DNA from: Deltaproteobacteria bacterium
GTDB taxonomy: Bacteria > Desulfobacterota > Binatia > UBA9968 > JAJDTQ01
Reading direction: 5' to 3'
Assembly: GCA_026712905.1 (NCBI GenBank)
Contig: JAPOPM010000229.1
Coordinates: forward strand, 1-62,234
DNA length: 62,234 bases
The translations under genes and the position numbers were made by a program. The stretch's first letter is position 1. Every line of letters starts with the position of its first letter. Of the stretch, positions 26,774 through 34,695 are shown piece by piece. Under the pieces are notes generated by a model. That model searched no databases. It was given only the letters and a program-made list of their open reading frames with translations, and was not told the DNA's origin.

Positions 26774-27752
26774 GAGTGAACCCAGTTTCAGAGTCCCCTC
26801 CACCAGCGCTTTGGTTGCGTTCGAGGCCACGGCACGGCTCGGCGGCGTGATACGCGCTTCCGAGGAGTTGCTTACCTCCCAGTCGGCGGTCAGCCGCCAC
26901 ATTCGCAACCTGGAGACGAGGATCGGCGAGAAGCTGTTTCGGCGTCAAGGCCGGGGAGTCGTCCTGACACCGAGCGGCCAGGACTACTATGTCGCGGTCA
27001 AGGCCGCGCTGGACAACCTGCACGCCGCCAGCAAAGGGCTTGGCGTGCAGACTCCCAGGGTGACCATCGCGTGCACGAAGGAGATCGCCAACTTCCTGCT
27101 GCAACCCTCCTTTCCGAGGCTCAAGCGCGCGTTGGAAGACAACGCGCAGATACGCATTCTGACCTGTGACTACGACATGCTGCAGTTCCTTGCGCCGACG
27201 GGGATCGACATCCTCTTCGAGTATGCGGCCGCGCCGAGCGATCCGGCGGCCGTGAAGGTGCTGAACGAGGAGATCGTGCCGGTCGCCTCTCCGACCCTCG
27301 TCGGACGTTTCGAGCGGGCTTTCGGCAGGCACCCGCGCCACTGGGCGGAGATTCCACGTTTGGAAACCGTGGAGTCCGGTGAAACGTGGGCGATGTGGAG
27401 AACTTGGTTCAGCGCACACGACTGCGATTCGCCCAAGGCCCCAACGGAATCCTTCGATGATTACCAGAAGCTGCTGGATGCCGCCACGAACGGCGAGGGC
27501 ATGGCCATCGGCTGGAATGGCTTCGTGAACGCCTATCTGGAGTCCGGGCGGCTCGTCCGGCTCAGGGACAACTGGTTGCGGACCCACATCGGCTTGTATG
27601 CCGTCCCGACCCAGGCCAGCTCCGGCAATCGGAACGCGGCACGTTGCCTGTCCACGCTCGCGGCCTTGGGTGAAGCGCTTCCCGGAGCGCGCCAGTTGTC
27701 GCCACAGCAACAGCCGGCCCGCCGCGACGGTCCCTTTCTCGGGCGAATCTGA
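26772..27752 (+). CDS. LysR-family transcriptional regulator
   Basis: The 326-residue protein has the N-terminal LysR winged helix-turn-helix (residues about 10-65), visible in LGGVIRASEELLTSQSAVSRHIRNLETRIGEKLFRRQGRG, quoted only in part as SQSAVSRHIRNLE. The C-terminal effector domain contains TFDDYQ-like sequence and GMAIGWNGFVNAYLESGRLVRL, resembling the GcvA branch. I chose the ATG at 26772 over the upstream frame because the HTH starts at the usual distance. It has no clear ribosome-binding site. A -10-like TATCAT lies about eight bases upstream, so the message may be nearly leaderless. It likely regulates itself and the divergent alpha/beta hydrolase. Confidence 0.88.
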   Translation: MSEPSFRVPSTSALVAFEATARLGGVIRASEELLTSQSAVSRHIRNLETRIGEKLFRRQGRGVVLTPSGQDYYVAVKAALDNLHAASKGLGVQTPRVTIACTKEIANFLLQPSFPRLKRALEDNAQIRILTCDYDMLQFLAPTGIDILFEYAAAPSDPAAVKVLNEEIVPVASPTLVGRFERAFGRHPRHWAEIPRLETVESGETWAMWRTWFSAHDCDSPKAPTESFDDYQKLLDAATNGEGMAIGWNGFVNAYLESGRLVRLRDNWLRTHIGLYAVPTQASSGNRNAARCLSTLAALGEALPGARQLSPQQQPARRDGPFLGRI

Positions 27753-27809
27753 GAGTTCCCCGCACCGCCCGTGGCAACGTGCCCTTGAGGCGCCCCACGG
27801 CACGGCGCG

Positions 27810-29096
27810 TCACAGTGCGGCCGTGTTGAAGAAGCGCCGCAGCACGCGGCTCAGGTTGAACGCGTCCGCCGCGCCCGCCAGTTCCCGCACGGAGTGCATG
27901 CCCCACTGGGGTACGCCCACGTCCACCGTGCGCACGCCCGTTTCGGCCGCGGCCAGCGGTCCGATGGTGCTGCCGCAGGCCATGTCGCTGCGCACCACGA
28001 AGGTCTGGACCGCCACCCCCTCCTCGGCTGCCAGGCGCCGGAAGGTCGCGCCGGTTTCGCTATTGCTGGCGTAACGCTGATTGGCGTTCACCTTGATGAC
28101 CGGGCCGTGGTTCAACAGCGGCCCGTGGTTGTCGTCGTGCCGGTCGGGGAAGTTGGGATGCACGCCGTGGGCATTGTCCGCGGAGATGAGCATGGAACGG
28201 GACAGGGCTCGGTTGCGTTCCTCCGGGTCGGGCAGGAGGCGTTCCAGCATCTGGGTCAACATGGGGCCGCGGGCCCCGGAGGCCGTGGTGCTGCCCACTT
28301 CCTCGTGATCGTTGCACACGAGGAGCGCGCCCGCGTCGCCCCTTGCCTCCAGCAACGCCCGCAGGCCGACGAAGCAGCTCAACAGGTTGTCGAGCCGCGC
28401 CGACGCGATGAACTCCCGTTCCAGCCCCACGAGGGCCGGCGGCTGGGTGTCGTAGAGCACCAGTTCATGGTCCAGTATCTCGCCCACCCCGGCGCCTCCC
28501 TCCTCCAGCCGTTGCCGCAGCAGGGTTTTCAGGTCGAAGCCCTCGCCCGGCCGTCCGAGCACGGGCGGCAGGTACGTCTGCTTGTTGATGGCGCGGTTCT
28601 CGTTGGCGTCCCGGTCCAGATGGATGGCGAGGCTGGGAATCGTCGCCACCGGTTCCTTGAGGTCGATGAGACCGTAGGCGATGACCCCGTCGCGGTCGAG
28701 GTAGCTCACGCGCCCGGCGATGGACAGATCCCGGTCGAACCAGGGGTTCAGCAACGCGCCCCCGTACACCTCGACCCCCAGTTGCAGATAGCCTTTCCGC
28801 CGGGTCTCCGGATGCGGCTTGACCTTGAGACAGGGTGAGTCCGTGTGCGCGCCCACCATGCGCAGGCCGTTCTCGGGAAGCGGCGTTACGGGGGGCAGGG
28901 TCCAGGCGATGATGGAAGAGTCGTTGCGCGTGGTGAAGTAACGCCCTCCGGGTCTCAACTCCCACGGTTCCGCCTCGGGGCGGCGTTCGAAGCCGGCATC
29001 CATGAGCCGCCGCGCCATCCCGTCCACCGCGTGGAAAGGCGTGGGCGACGCGGCCAGGAAAGCCATGAGCTCCCGATTGAAGGCTTCTTGGTCCAT
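27810..29096 (-). CDS. M18 family aminopeptidase
   Basis: The 428-residue protein is an M18 metallo-aminopeptidase, which removes N-terminal acidic or neutral residues in the cytoplasm using two metal ions. The N terminus [20 protein letters not shown] is typical. Metal-ligand blocks follow in order: [32 protein letters not shown] and, near the end, [17 protein letters not shown] chose the ATG at 29094-29096 rather than the GTG at 29126 because family proteins begin about ten residues before the SPTPFHAV block; neither has a strong ribosome-binding site. It lies just downstream of the amidohydrolase gene and could be the last gene of that operon. Confidence 0.92.
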   Translation of the reverse strand: MDQEAFNRELMAFLAASPTPFHAVDGMARRLMDAGFERRPEAEPWELRPGGRYFTTRNDSSIIAWTLPPVTPLPENGLRMVGAHTDSPCLKVKPHPETRRKGYLQLGVEVYGGALLNPWFDRDLSIAGRVSYLDRDGVIAYGLIDLKEPVATIPSLAIHLDRDANENRAINKQTYLPPVLGRPGEGFDLKTLLRQRLEEGGAGVGEILDHELVLYDTQPPALVGLEREFIASARLDNLLSCFVGLRALLEARGDAGALLVCNDHEEVGSTTASGARGPMLTQMLERLLPDPEERNRALSRSMLISADNAHGVHPNFPDRHDDNHGPLLNHGPVIKVNANQRYASNSETGATFRRLAAEEGVAVQTFVVRSDMACGSTIGPLAAAETGVRTVDVGVPQWGMHSVRELAGAADAFNLSRVLRRFFNTAAL

Positions 29097-29127
29097 GGGG
29101 CTGTTGGCGGGTCCGCGCGGTGGCACG

Positions 29128-30126
29128 TTAGCCCAGGCGGTACTCCCTCATGGGGTTGGTCACGGCGATGCGCTCGATGGCGTCGTCGTCGAGGCCGGCC
29201 TTCTCCAGGCCTCCCACGGGGTCGGGGTCGCCGGGCGGGAACGGGGCGTCGCCGCCGAGCAGGATGCGCTCGATCCCCACCATCTCCCGGAGGAACCGCA
29301 ACGCGTCGCCGCTGTGCACGATGCTGTCATAGAGGAAGCGTTGCACGTAGGCGCTGGGCGGGTGTGCCGCCTTGTCGCCGGTCGCGCTCCGGTTGGCGGC
29401 GTCGTGCATGCGGTCGAAGCGGCCGATGAGGTACAGCAGGTTGCCGCCGCCGTGGGCCAGCAGCAGGCGCAGTCCGGGGAAGCGGTCGAGGGTGCCGCTG
29501 AGGATCATGGAGCCCACGGCCAGGGTGGTGTCCATGGTGTAGGCGCAGGTCTGGTTCAGGCTGAACCTCTCGGCCCGGGGCAGCGGCTGGGGCAGGGAAG
29601 GGTGCACGAACACCGGCATGTCCAGGGCCTCGCAGGCGCTCCAGAATTCGTCCAGAGGAGCCTCGCCCAGGTTCCGGCCGTCAACGTTGGCGGTGACGAT
29701 GACGCCGACGGCGCCGTTGGCGGCGCAACGCTCCAGTTCCCGCGCCGCCACCGCCGCATCCACGAGCGGCGCCGACGCCATCCAGGCGAACCGTTCCGGG
29801 CGGGCGCCGCACAGCTCGGCGATGCCGTCGTTCAGGATGCGGTGCCAGGTGTCGCAGCGGGCGGCGTCGAGACCGTAACCGAAGATGTCGGTCCACACCG
29901 AGAGGATCTGCCGCGCCACCCGTTGCCCGTCCATCTCCGCCAGGCGTCCGTCCAGGTCCAGCAGGCCGGGAAGGAAGGGCCGCACCTCCAGGCCGTCGTC
30001 GAACCGGCAGCATTGGGCACCGGCCCCCTTGTCCACCAGCGAGACTCCCAGCTCCACTCCCCTGGCGGACAACGCCTCCAGGGCCTTCGGCGGCACGAAG
30101 TGCGCGTGTACGTCAATCGCGGTCAC
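29128..30126 (-). CDS. ACMSD-like amidohydrolase-2 family decarboxylase/hydrolase
   Basis: The 332-residue TIM-barrel protein resembles aminocarboxymuconate-semialdehyde decarboxylases. DVHAHFVP at residues 5-12 gives the HxH metal site, VFVHPSLP supplies the third histidine, [16 protein letters not shown] the fourth, and [12 protein letters not shown] the catalytic aspartate. Thus the metal site is intact, in contrast to the amidohydrolase at 21869. The start is GTG at 30124-30126 and lies inside the preceding SDR gene by 14 bp, so the two are translationally coupled. It is part of the catabolic operon and probably decarboxylates or hydrolyses a ring-derived acid; the exact substrate is inference. 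Confidence 0.82.
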   Translation of the reverse strand: MTAIDVHAHFVPPKALEALSARGVELGVSLVDKGAGAQCCRFDDGLEVRPFLPGLLDLDGRLAEMDGQRVARQILSVWTDIFGYGLDAARCDTWHRILNDGIAELCGARPERFAWMASAPLVDAAVAARELERCAANGAVGVIVTANVDGRNLGEAPLDEFWSACEALDMPVFVHPSLPQPLPRAERFSLNQTCAYTMDTTLAVGSMILSGTLDRFPGLRLLLAHGGGNLLYLIGRFDRMHDAANRSATGDKAAHPPSAYVQRFLYDSIVHSGDALRFLREMVGIERILLGGDAPFPPGDPDPVGGLEKAGLDDDAIERIAVTNPMREYRLG

Positions 30127-30925
30127 GGGAACGATCCATCAAGGCCTTTTCCTGGCCCCCGTCGATTTCGATCATGGTGCCGTTGACGAAGTGCATGAGC
30201 GGCGACGCCAGCATCACCACGAGATTGGCGACCTCCTCGGTCTCGGCGATGCGTCCCAGCGGGATCGAGCGCGGCGCCAACTGGTCGGCCTCCTCGTAGC
30301 TCAGGCGCATGTCCCGTGACATGGCCTGCACCAGCCCGGTCCAGCGTTCGGTGCGCACCGGGCCGGGGTTCACGGCCACGAAGCTGATGCCGTGCTTGCC
30401 GTACTGGCCCGCCAGCGACTTGGTCAGGTTCTGCCCCGCGGCGTTGGCCGCGCCCGGGGCGACCTCCCAGTAGGACGTCTTGACGCCGTCGTTGCCGATG
30501 AGGTTGACGACGCGCCCGCCACCGTGCTGGCGCATGATCGGCAGCGCGTAGCGCATGCAGCGGACGTAGCCCATGAACTTGAGCTGCAGCGCCAGGTCCC
30601 AGTCGTCCTCGGTCAGGTTTTCGATGACCCCGCCCGGAGCGGCGCCGGCGTTGTTCACCAGGATGTCGATGCGTCCCAGTGCGTCGGCCGCGGCCTCGAC
30701 GAAGCCGCGCGCGTCCTCGTCCTTGGTCAAGTCCGCGGTGATGGGAACGATCCTGCGGCCGCTGGCGCCCGCCACTTCCGCGGCCGCGGCTTCCAGCGGC
30801 CCCGCCCGGCGCGCGCATATGGCCACGTCCACCCCCTCGCGAGCCAGGGCCTGCACGATGGCCTTGCCGATTCCCTCGCTGCCGCCGGTCACGACGGCGG
30901 TCTTGCCTTGCAGTTCCAGGTCCAT
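30113..30925 (-). CDS. Short-chain dehydrogenase/reductase-like protein lacking the YxxxK dyad
   Basis: This 270-residue Rossmann protein has the SDR cofactor loop TGGSEGIG, the NNAG motif in ILVNNAGAAPG and the PG motif in VNPGPVRTERW. Where classical SDRs carry YxxxK before the LTKSLA helix, this protein reads PGAANAAGQNLTKSLA, so a proline and an asparagine replace the catalytic Tyr and Lys. A tyrosine occurs a little earlier (TSYWEV) but not in register. It may use a shifted tyrosine or be a non-canonical member like the BKR-like SDR subgroup. ATG at 30923-30925 has GGAGA upstream. It overlaps the ACMSD-like gene and follows the acyl-CoA ligase by 16 bases. Confidence 0.85.
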   Translation of the reverse strand: MDLELQGKTAVVTGGSEGIGKAIVQALAREGVDVAICARRAGPLEAAAAEVAGASGRRIVPITADLTKDEDARGFVEAAADALGRIDILVNNAGAAPGGVIENLTEDDWDLALQLKFMGYVRCMRYALPIMRQHGGGRVVNLIGNDGVKTSYWEVAPGAANAAGQNLTKSLAGQYGKHGISFVAVNPGPVRTERWTGLVQAMSRDMRLSYEEADQLAPRSIPLGRIAETEEVANLVVMLASPLMHFVNGTMIEIDGGQEKALMDRSRDRD

Positions 30926-30941
30926 GGGTCTCTCCTGTCGA

Positions 30942-32462
30942 TCACGAGTCCGACGCTTTGTCCACTGGGGCGAACAGCTCCCGGTACCGCTCCCGCAACG
31001 TCGCTTTGGCCACCTTGCCGAGATCGTTGCGCGGGATCGCGTCCACGACAAGGATGCGTTTCGGCACCTTGAAGGACGCAAGCTCCGTCTTGAGATACCC
31101 GATGCAGGCGCTTTCGTCGAACGCCGCCGGAGTCGCGGTCTCCACCACGGCGGTCACCGCTTCGCCGAAATCCGCATGAGGCACGCCGAATACCGCGGAG
31201 GAGGCCACCTCCGCGCAGCGGTCGAGGGCGTCCTCCACCTCCTTGGGGTACACGTTGAGGCCGCCGGAGATGACCACGTCCGTCTCCCGTCCCAGGATGC
31301 GCACGCACCCCTCGCCGTCGATCTCCGCCACGTCGCCGGTGACGAACCACCCGTCCTCGGTGAACGCTTGCTCTTCGGGCCAATTCCAGTAGCCGGCGAA
31401 GACGTTGTGGCCGCGGGTCTCCAGCACCCCCGTGGCGGACGAGGTGAAACGTCCGTCCTCGTTGGCGGCCCGCACCGCGATACCCGGAAGCGGCCAGCCC
31501 ACCCAACCGCGGCGTCCGTCGGTGCCGGGCGGGACCGCGGTGATGATGGCCGCCTCGGTGGAGCCGTAGCGTTCGATGATCTCCATGCCCGTGACGTTCC
31601 GGAACTCCTGCGCGGTTTCCGGTGGCAACGGCGCGGAGCCGGAGATGGCCAGGCGAAACGGTTTCCTCACCGCGTCCGCCAGTCCGGGTTCCTTGAGCAG
31701 GCGCGCGTAGTGCGTCGGCACCCCCATCATGACGGTGCAGCGCGGCAGTTCCCGGAGCACGCTCTCCGCGTCGAACCGGGGCAGGAAGCAGACGGCGCCG
31801 CCGGCCGTGAGCATGACGTTGATGGCGGTCAGGAGGCCGTGGGCGTGATAGGCCGGCAGCGCGTGCATCAGCACGTCGCCGCGTCCCAGCCGCCATACCT
31901 CCACCAGCGCCCGAGCGCTCGCCGCCAGGTTGCCGTGGGTGATCAACGCGCCCTTGGGACGGCCGGTGGTGCCGGACGTGTACAGCAGCGCGGCCGGCGT
32001 CTCCCCGGGCACGTCGGCGATCGCGGGCGCGCGCCCGGATGTGCGCGCCACCTCGGCGAAGGAGCCCTGGTCGCCGCGCAGATCCTCCACCCGGCACCCG
32101 AGCCGTCCGGCCGCGGGGGCGAAGGTTTCCCTCTCGGCCGGATCGCACACCAGCAGGGCAGGGCGCGCGTCCTCCAGCAGCGACCCCACTTCCCGCGGCG
32201 TGTAGGCGGTGTTCATTGGATGGAGAACGGCCCCGATCCTGAAGCACGCATGAGCGAGGAACACGGCTTCGACGCACTTTTCCACCCGAACGGAGACCCG
32301 TTCGCCCGGTTTGACGCCGCAGGCCGCCAACGCGCCGGCCGCCCGTTCGATGGCGGCGAGCACCTGGCCGGTGGACAGCGCGCCCGAGCCCGGCCGCAGG
32401 AAGGCGGGAGCCGCGTCGTCCCGGGCGCCATACAGGGTATGGATGAGATTGTCCTGCGCCAT
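30942..32462 (-). CDS. AMP-forming acyl-CoA ligase, malonyl-CoA synthetase (MatB)-like
   Basis: The 506-residue adenylate-forming enzyme has the P-loop-like LLYTSGTTGRPKGALITHGN, the ERYGSTE adenine motif, the hinge TGDVAEIDGEGCVRILGRETDVVISGGLNVYPKEVE (core GRETDVVISGG) and the catalytic lysine in NDLGKVAK. It resembles MatB in particular in HALPAYHAHGLLTAINVMLTAGG (core YHAHGL), TVMMGVPTHYARLL and the roughly 505-residue length, so malonate or methylmalonate is a reasonable substrate guess. The ATG at 32460-32462 lies 15 bases past the enoyl-CoA hydratase stop. It would activate an acid to its CoA ester for the hydratase and SDR of the same operon. Another short or aromatic acid is possible. 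Confidence 0.85.
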   Translation of the reverse strand: MAQDNLIHTLYGARDDAAPAFLRPGSGALSTGQVLAAIERAAGALAACGVKPGERVSVRVEKCVEAVFLAHACFRIGAVLHPMNTAYTPREVGSLLEDARPALLVCDPAERETFAPAAGRLGCRVEDLRGDQGSFAEVARTSGRAPAIADVPGETPAALLYTSGTTGRPKGALITHGNLAASARALVEVWRLGRGDVLMHALPAYHAHGLLTAINVMLTAGGAVCFLPRFDAESVLRELPRCTVMMGVPTHYARLLKEPGLADAVRKPFRLAISGSAPLPPETAQEFRNVTGMEIIERYGSTEAAIITAVPPGTDGRRGWVGWPLPGIAVRAANEDGRFTSSATGVLETRGHNVFAGYWNWPEEQAFTEDGWFVTGDVAEIDGEGCVRILGRETDVVISGGLNVYPKEVEDALDRCAEVASSAVFGVPHADFGEAVTAVVETATPAAFDESACIGYLKTELASFKVPKRILVVDAIPRNDLGKVAKATLRERYRELFAPVDKASDS

Positions 32463-32476
32463 GTTCCGGCCGTGGT

Positions 32477-33268
32477 CTAACGCCCTCGGAACGCGGGCTT
32501 GCGCTTCTGCTTGAAAGCCAGGAGGCCCTCGGCATAGTCGGCGCTGGCGTCCGCCTCGAGGGCGAGCCGGCGCAACGTCTCGCTGTCGCCTTCCCGGCGC
32601 GCCAGCGCGGTCAGCGTCGCCTTGGCCGCGGCCAGGGTCAGGGGCGCATTCCCGGCGATGTCGCGGGCCATGCGCCGTCCCTCCTCCAGCACGTCGCCGG
32701 GCCGCACCACGCGATGTACCGCGCCGTGGCCCTGGGCCGTGCGCGCATCGCAACGCCCGGCGCCCAGAAGAAGGCCGCGTACCACCGAATCGCCGAATAC
32801 CCGCACGAAGCGCGCGATCCCGCGCGGGTCGTAGCCCAAGCCCAGACGCGCCGCCGGCACCATGAAATAGGCGTCCTCCGCCGCGACGCGGAGGTCGCAG
32901 GCGCACGCCAGGGACGCGCCCGCCCCCACGCACGGACCCGCGACGCAGGCCACGGTCGGTTGCGGCACCGCCTCCAGCGCCCGCAGGGCGCTCTCCACCA
33001 GATCGTCATAGGCGCGTGTGGTGCCGGGAGCCCGGAGCGCGGTGAATTCCCGGATGTCCGCCCCGGACGAGAACACCGTCTCGTCGCCCGCCAGCAGGAT
33101 TACCCGTACGGTGCCGTCGCGCGCCACCGTACGGGCGAAGCGCCGGAGTTCGGTCCACATGGCGATGGAGATGGCGTTGCGGCTGTCGCCGCTGGCGAGC
33201 CGCAACTCCGCCACGCCGTCCGCCGTGGACACCTGTATGGACCCCGCCTGTGGCATGCCGCCGCTCAT
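32477..33268 (-). CDS. Enoyl-CoA hydratase/isomerase family protein
   Basis: The 263-residue crotonase-fold protein has the oxyanion-hole blocks VFSSGADIREF and ACVAGPCVGAGASLACACDLRVAAEDAYF (core GPCVGAGASLACACDLR). It ends in YAEGLLAFKQKRKPAFRGR, typical of the family. The position of the first hydratase glutamate is taken by a residue in GPCVGAGASL, while a later GLGYDPRG replaces the usual glutamate-bearing PExxLG, so it may be an isomerase or hydrolase rather than a hydratase. The ATG at 33266-33268 overlaps the stop of the alpha/beta hydrolase by 4 bp (ATGA), showing tight translational coupling within the catabolic operon. Confidence 0.85.
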   Translation of the reverse strand: MSGGMPQAGSIQVSTADGVAELRLASGDSRNAISIAMWTELRRFARTVARDGTVRVILLAGDETVFSSGADIREFTALRAPGTTRAYDDLVESALRALEAVPQPTVACVAGPCVGAGASLACACDLRVAAEDAYFMVPAARLGLGYDPRGIARFVRVFGDSVVRGLLLGAGRCDARTAQGHGAVHRVVRPGDVLEEGRRMARDIAGNAPLTLAAAKATLTALARREGDSETLRRLALEADASADYAEGLLAFKQKRKPAFRGR

Positions 33269-34119
33269 GAATCCTGCCGGTGCGCCGTCCACGTCCCGTT
33301 GGCGACGGCGCCGAACAGGTCCGCCAGCGCCGCGTTGACCGCGGCCGGCTCTTCCAGCGTCAGCGTATGGCCCGCGCGCGGCACCACCACCAGCGCCGCC
33401 ATGGGCGACGTGCGTTTGAGGAAGACGCTGCCGTCCAGGCACGGGTCGTCCTCGTCGCCGACGATGACGAGCAACGGGACATGGAGCCGCGACAACGGCG
33501 CCTCCATGTCCCACAGGGTCGGGCGCAGGCCTTGAACCTGGGACATGGTAAGGGCCAGGCCCGCGGGCGAATGGTCGGCGAGGGTCTTCTCGAACTCGGC
33601 GAAGCCGCGCGGGTCCTTGGCCTCGAAGGTTTTGCGCATGGGGTAGCGGGCGTACTGGGCCGCCGACCGCGCCATGGGCTCTTCACGGAACATGCGCGCG
33701 ATGTCCGCGCACATGGCCGCGCGCGCGTCTCGTTCGTCCGGATTGGAACCCCAGCCGCAGCCGATGGCCGCCACCGACAGACAACGCCCGGGATGGTGGA
33801 TGGCCACGTGCAGCGCGGTGTAGGCGCCCATGGAATGCCCCACGATGTGCGCCCGCTCCAGCCGGAGGCCGTCGAGTACCGCCAGGACGTCGTCGCGGGC
33901 GATGTCCTGGCCGTAGGCTTCGGGGTTGTCGGGCACCTCGGACGGCAAGTAGCCGCGCGCGTCGAAGGCGATGCAGCGGTGGGAGCGCGAAAAGCACCGC
34001 ATCTGCGGCTCGAAGCTCCGGTGGTCGCCGGCGAACTCGTGCACGAACACGATGGGAACGCCCCGCCCGGATTCCTCGTAGTAGAGACGGGTGCCGTCGG
34101 GTGCGGTGATGGTCGGCAA
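33265..34119 (-). CDS. Alpha/beta hydrolase
   Basis: The 284-residue hydrolase has the oxyanion HE-type block VFVHEFAGDHRSFEPQM, the nucleophile elbow HIVGHSMGAYTAL (Ser about residue 95), the acid in LLVIVGDEDDPCLDGS and the histidine in VPRAGHTLTLEEP. The start is TTG at 34117-34119, supported by AGGAGG eight bases upstream. It is coupled to the enoyl-CoA hydratase by a 4-bp overlap. In the operon it may cleave a C-C or ester bond of the intermediate activated downstream by the ligase. It is distinct from the hydrolases at 25748 and 45689. Confidence 0.85.
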   Translation of the reverse strand: MPTITAPDGTRLYYEESGRGVPIVFVHEFAGDHRSFEPQMRCFSRSHRCIAFDARGYLPSEVPDNPEAYGQDIARDDVLAVLDGLRLERAHIVGHSMGAYTALHVAIHHPGRCLSVAAIGCGWGSNPDERDARAAMCADIARMFREEPMARSAAQYARYPMRKTFEAKDPRGFAEFEKTLADHSPAGLALTMSQVQGLRPTLWDMEAPLSRLHVPLLVIVGDEDDPCLDGSVFLKRTSPMAALVVVPRAGHTLTLEEPAAVNAALADLFGAVANGTWTAHRQDS

Positions 34120-34140
34120 GGATGCCCTCCTGTCCGGTTC

Positions 34141-34542
34141 CTATCCCAATTCCTTCCGGTGCTTGCTCAGCAGCACGGCCGAGCCCAGTGACACGCCGAC
34201 GGCGATGAGCGAGTACAGAACCGCCAGTACGACGTCGGCGCCCGACGGTGGCGGGTTGCGGCTCCAGTACAGGAACAGGTTCACGACGACGTAAAGGGCG
34301 TAGGCGTGCGCCATCCCGATGACGATGCGCTTCATGTACCAAAGGCCCAGGCCGTAGACCACCAGGTAGACGCCGAACACGAGGCTCCACAACACGCTGT
34401 CGCCGCCCGTCAAGCGGGTCCCGAACAGAACGAAACCGCTGTGCTCGGTTAGCTGCAGGGGCTTGGCGAAGTTGGAGAGAGCCAAGAGCCAGAAGCAGAT
34501 CGCGAGGCCGCGGAAAACGCGGTCCGGGCGTTCCTTCGTCAT
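34141..34542 (-). CDS. Small four-helix membrane protein, hypothetical
   Basis: The 133-residue protein has four hydrophobic segments (GLAICFWLLALSNF, VLWSLVFGVYLVVYGLGLW, AHAYALYVVVNLFLYW and VVLAVLYSLIAVGVSLGSAVLL) and short charged ends. The ATG at 34540-34542 has GGGAGG at good spacing. It lies 21 bases upstream of the alpha/beta hydrolase and is probably the first gene of the catabolic operon. I do not recognise a named family, and transport or complex assembly cannot be concluded from the sequence. Confidence 0.75.
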   Translation of the reverse strand: MTKERPDRVFRGLAICFWLLALSNFAKPLQLTEHSGFVLFGTRLTGGDSVLWSLVFGVYLVVYGLGLWYMKRIVIGMAHAYALYVVVNLFLYWSRNPPPSGADVVLAVLYSLIAVGVSLGSAVLLSKHRKELG

Positions 34543-34695
34543 CGTCGTCGTCCTCCCTTCTTGCGCTTGCTCGCGTGGCGCCTCCGGCCTGCCGGCGAAC
34601 AAGGTTTCCCGCATCTTATCATGCGAGTGAACGGGACGGCACACGGCCGGTGCGTGCACGCGCGTGCCGGAGCCGGGGCGGCAGGCCCGCCGCCC

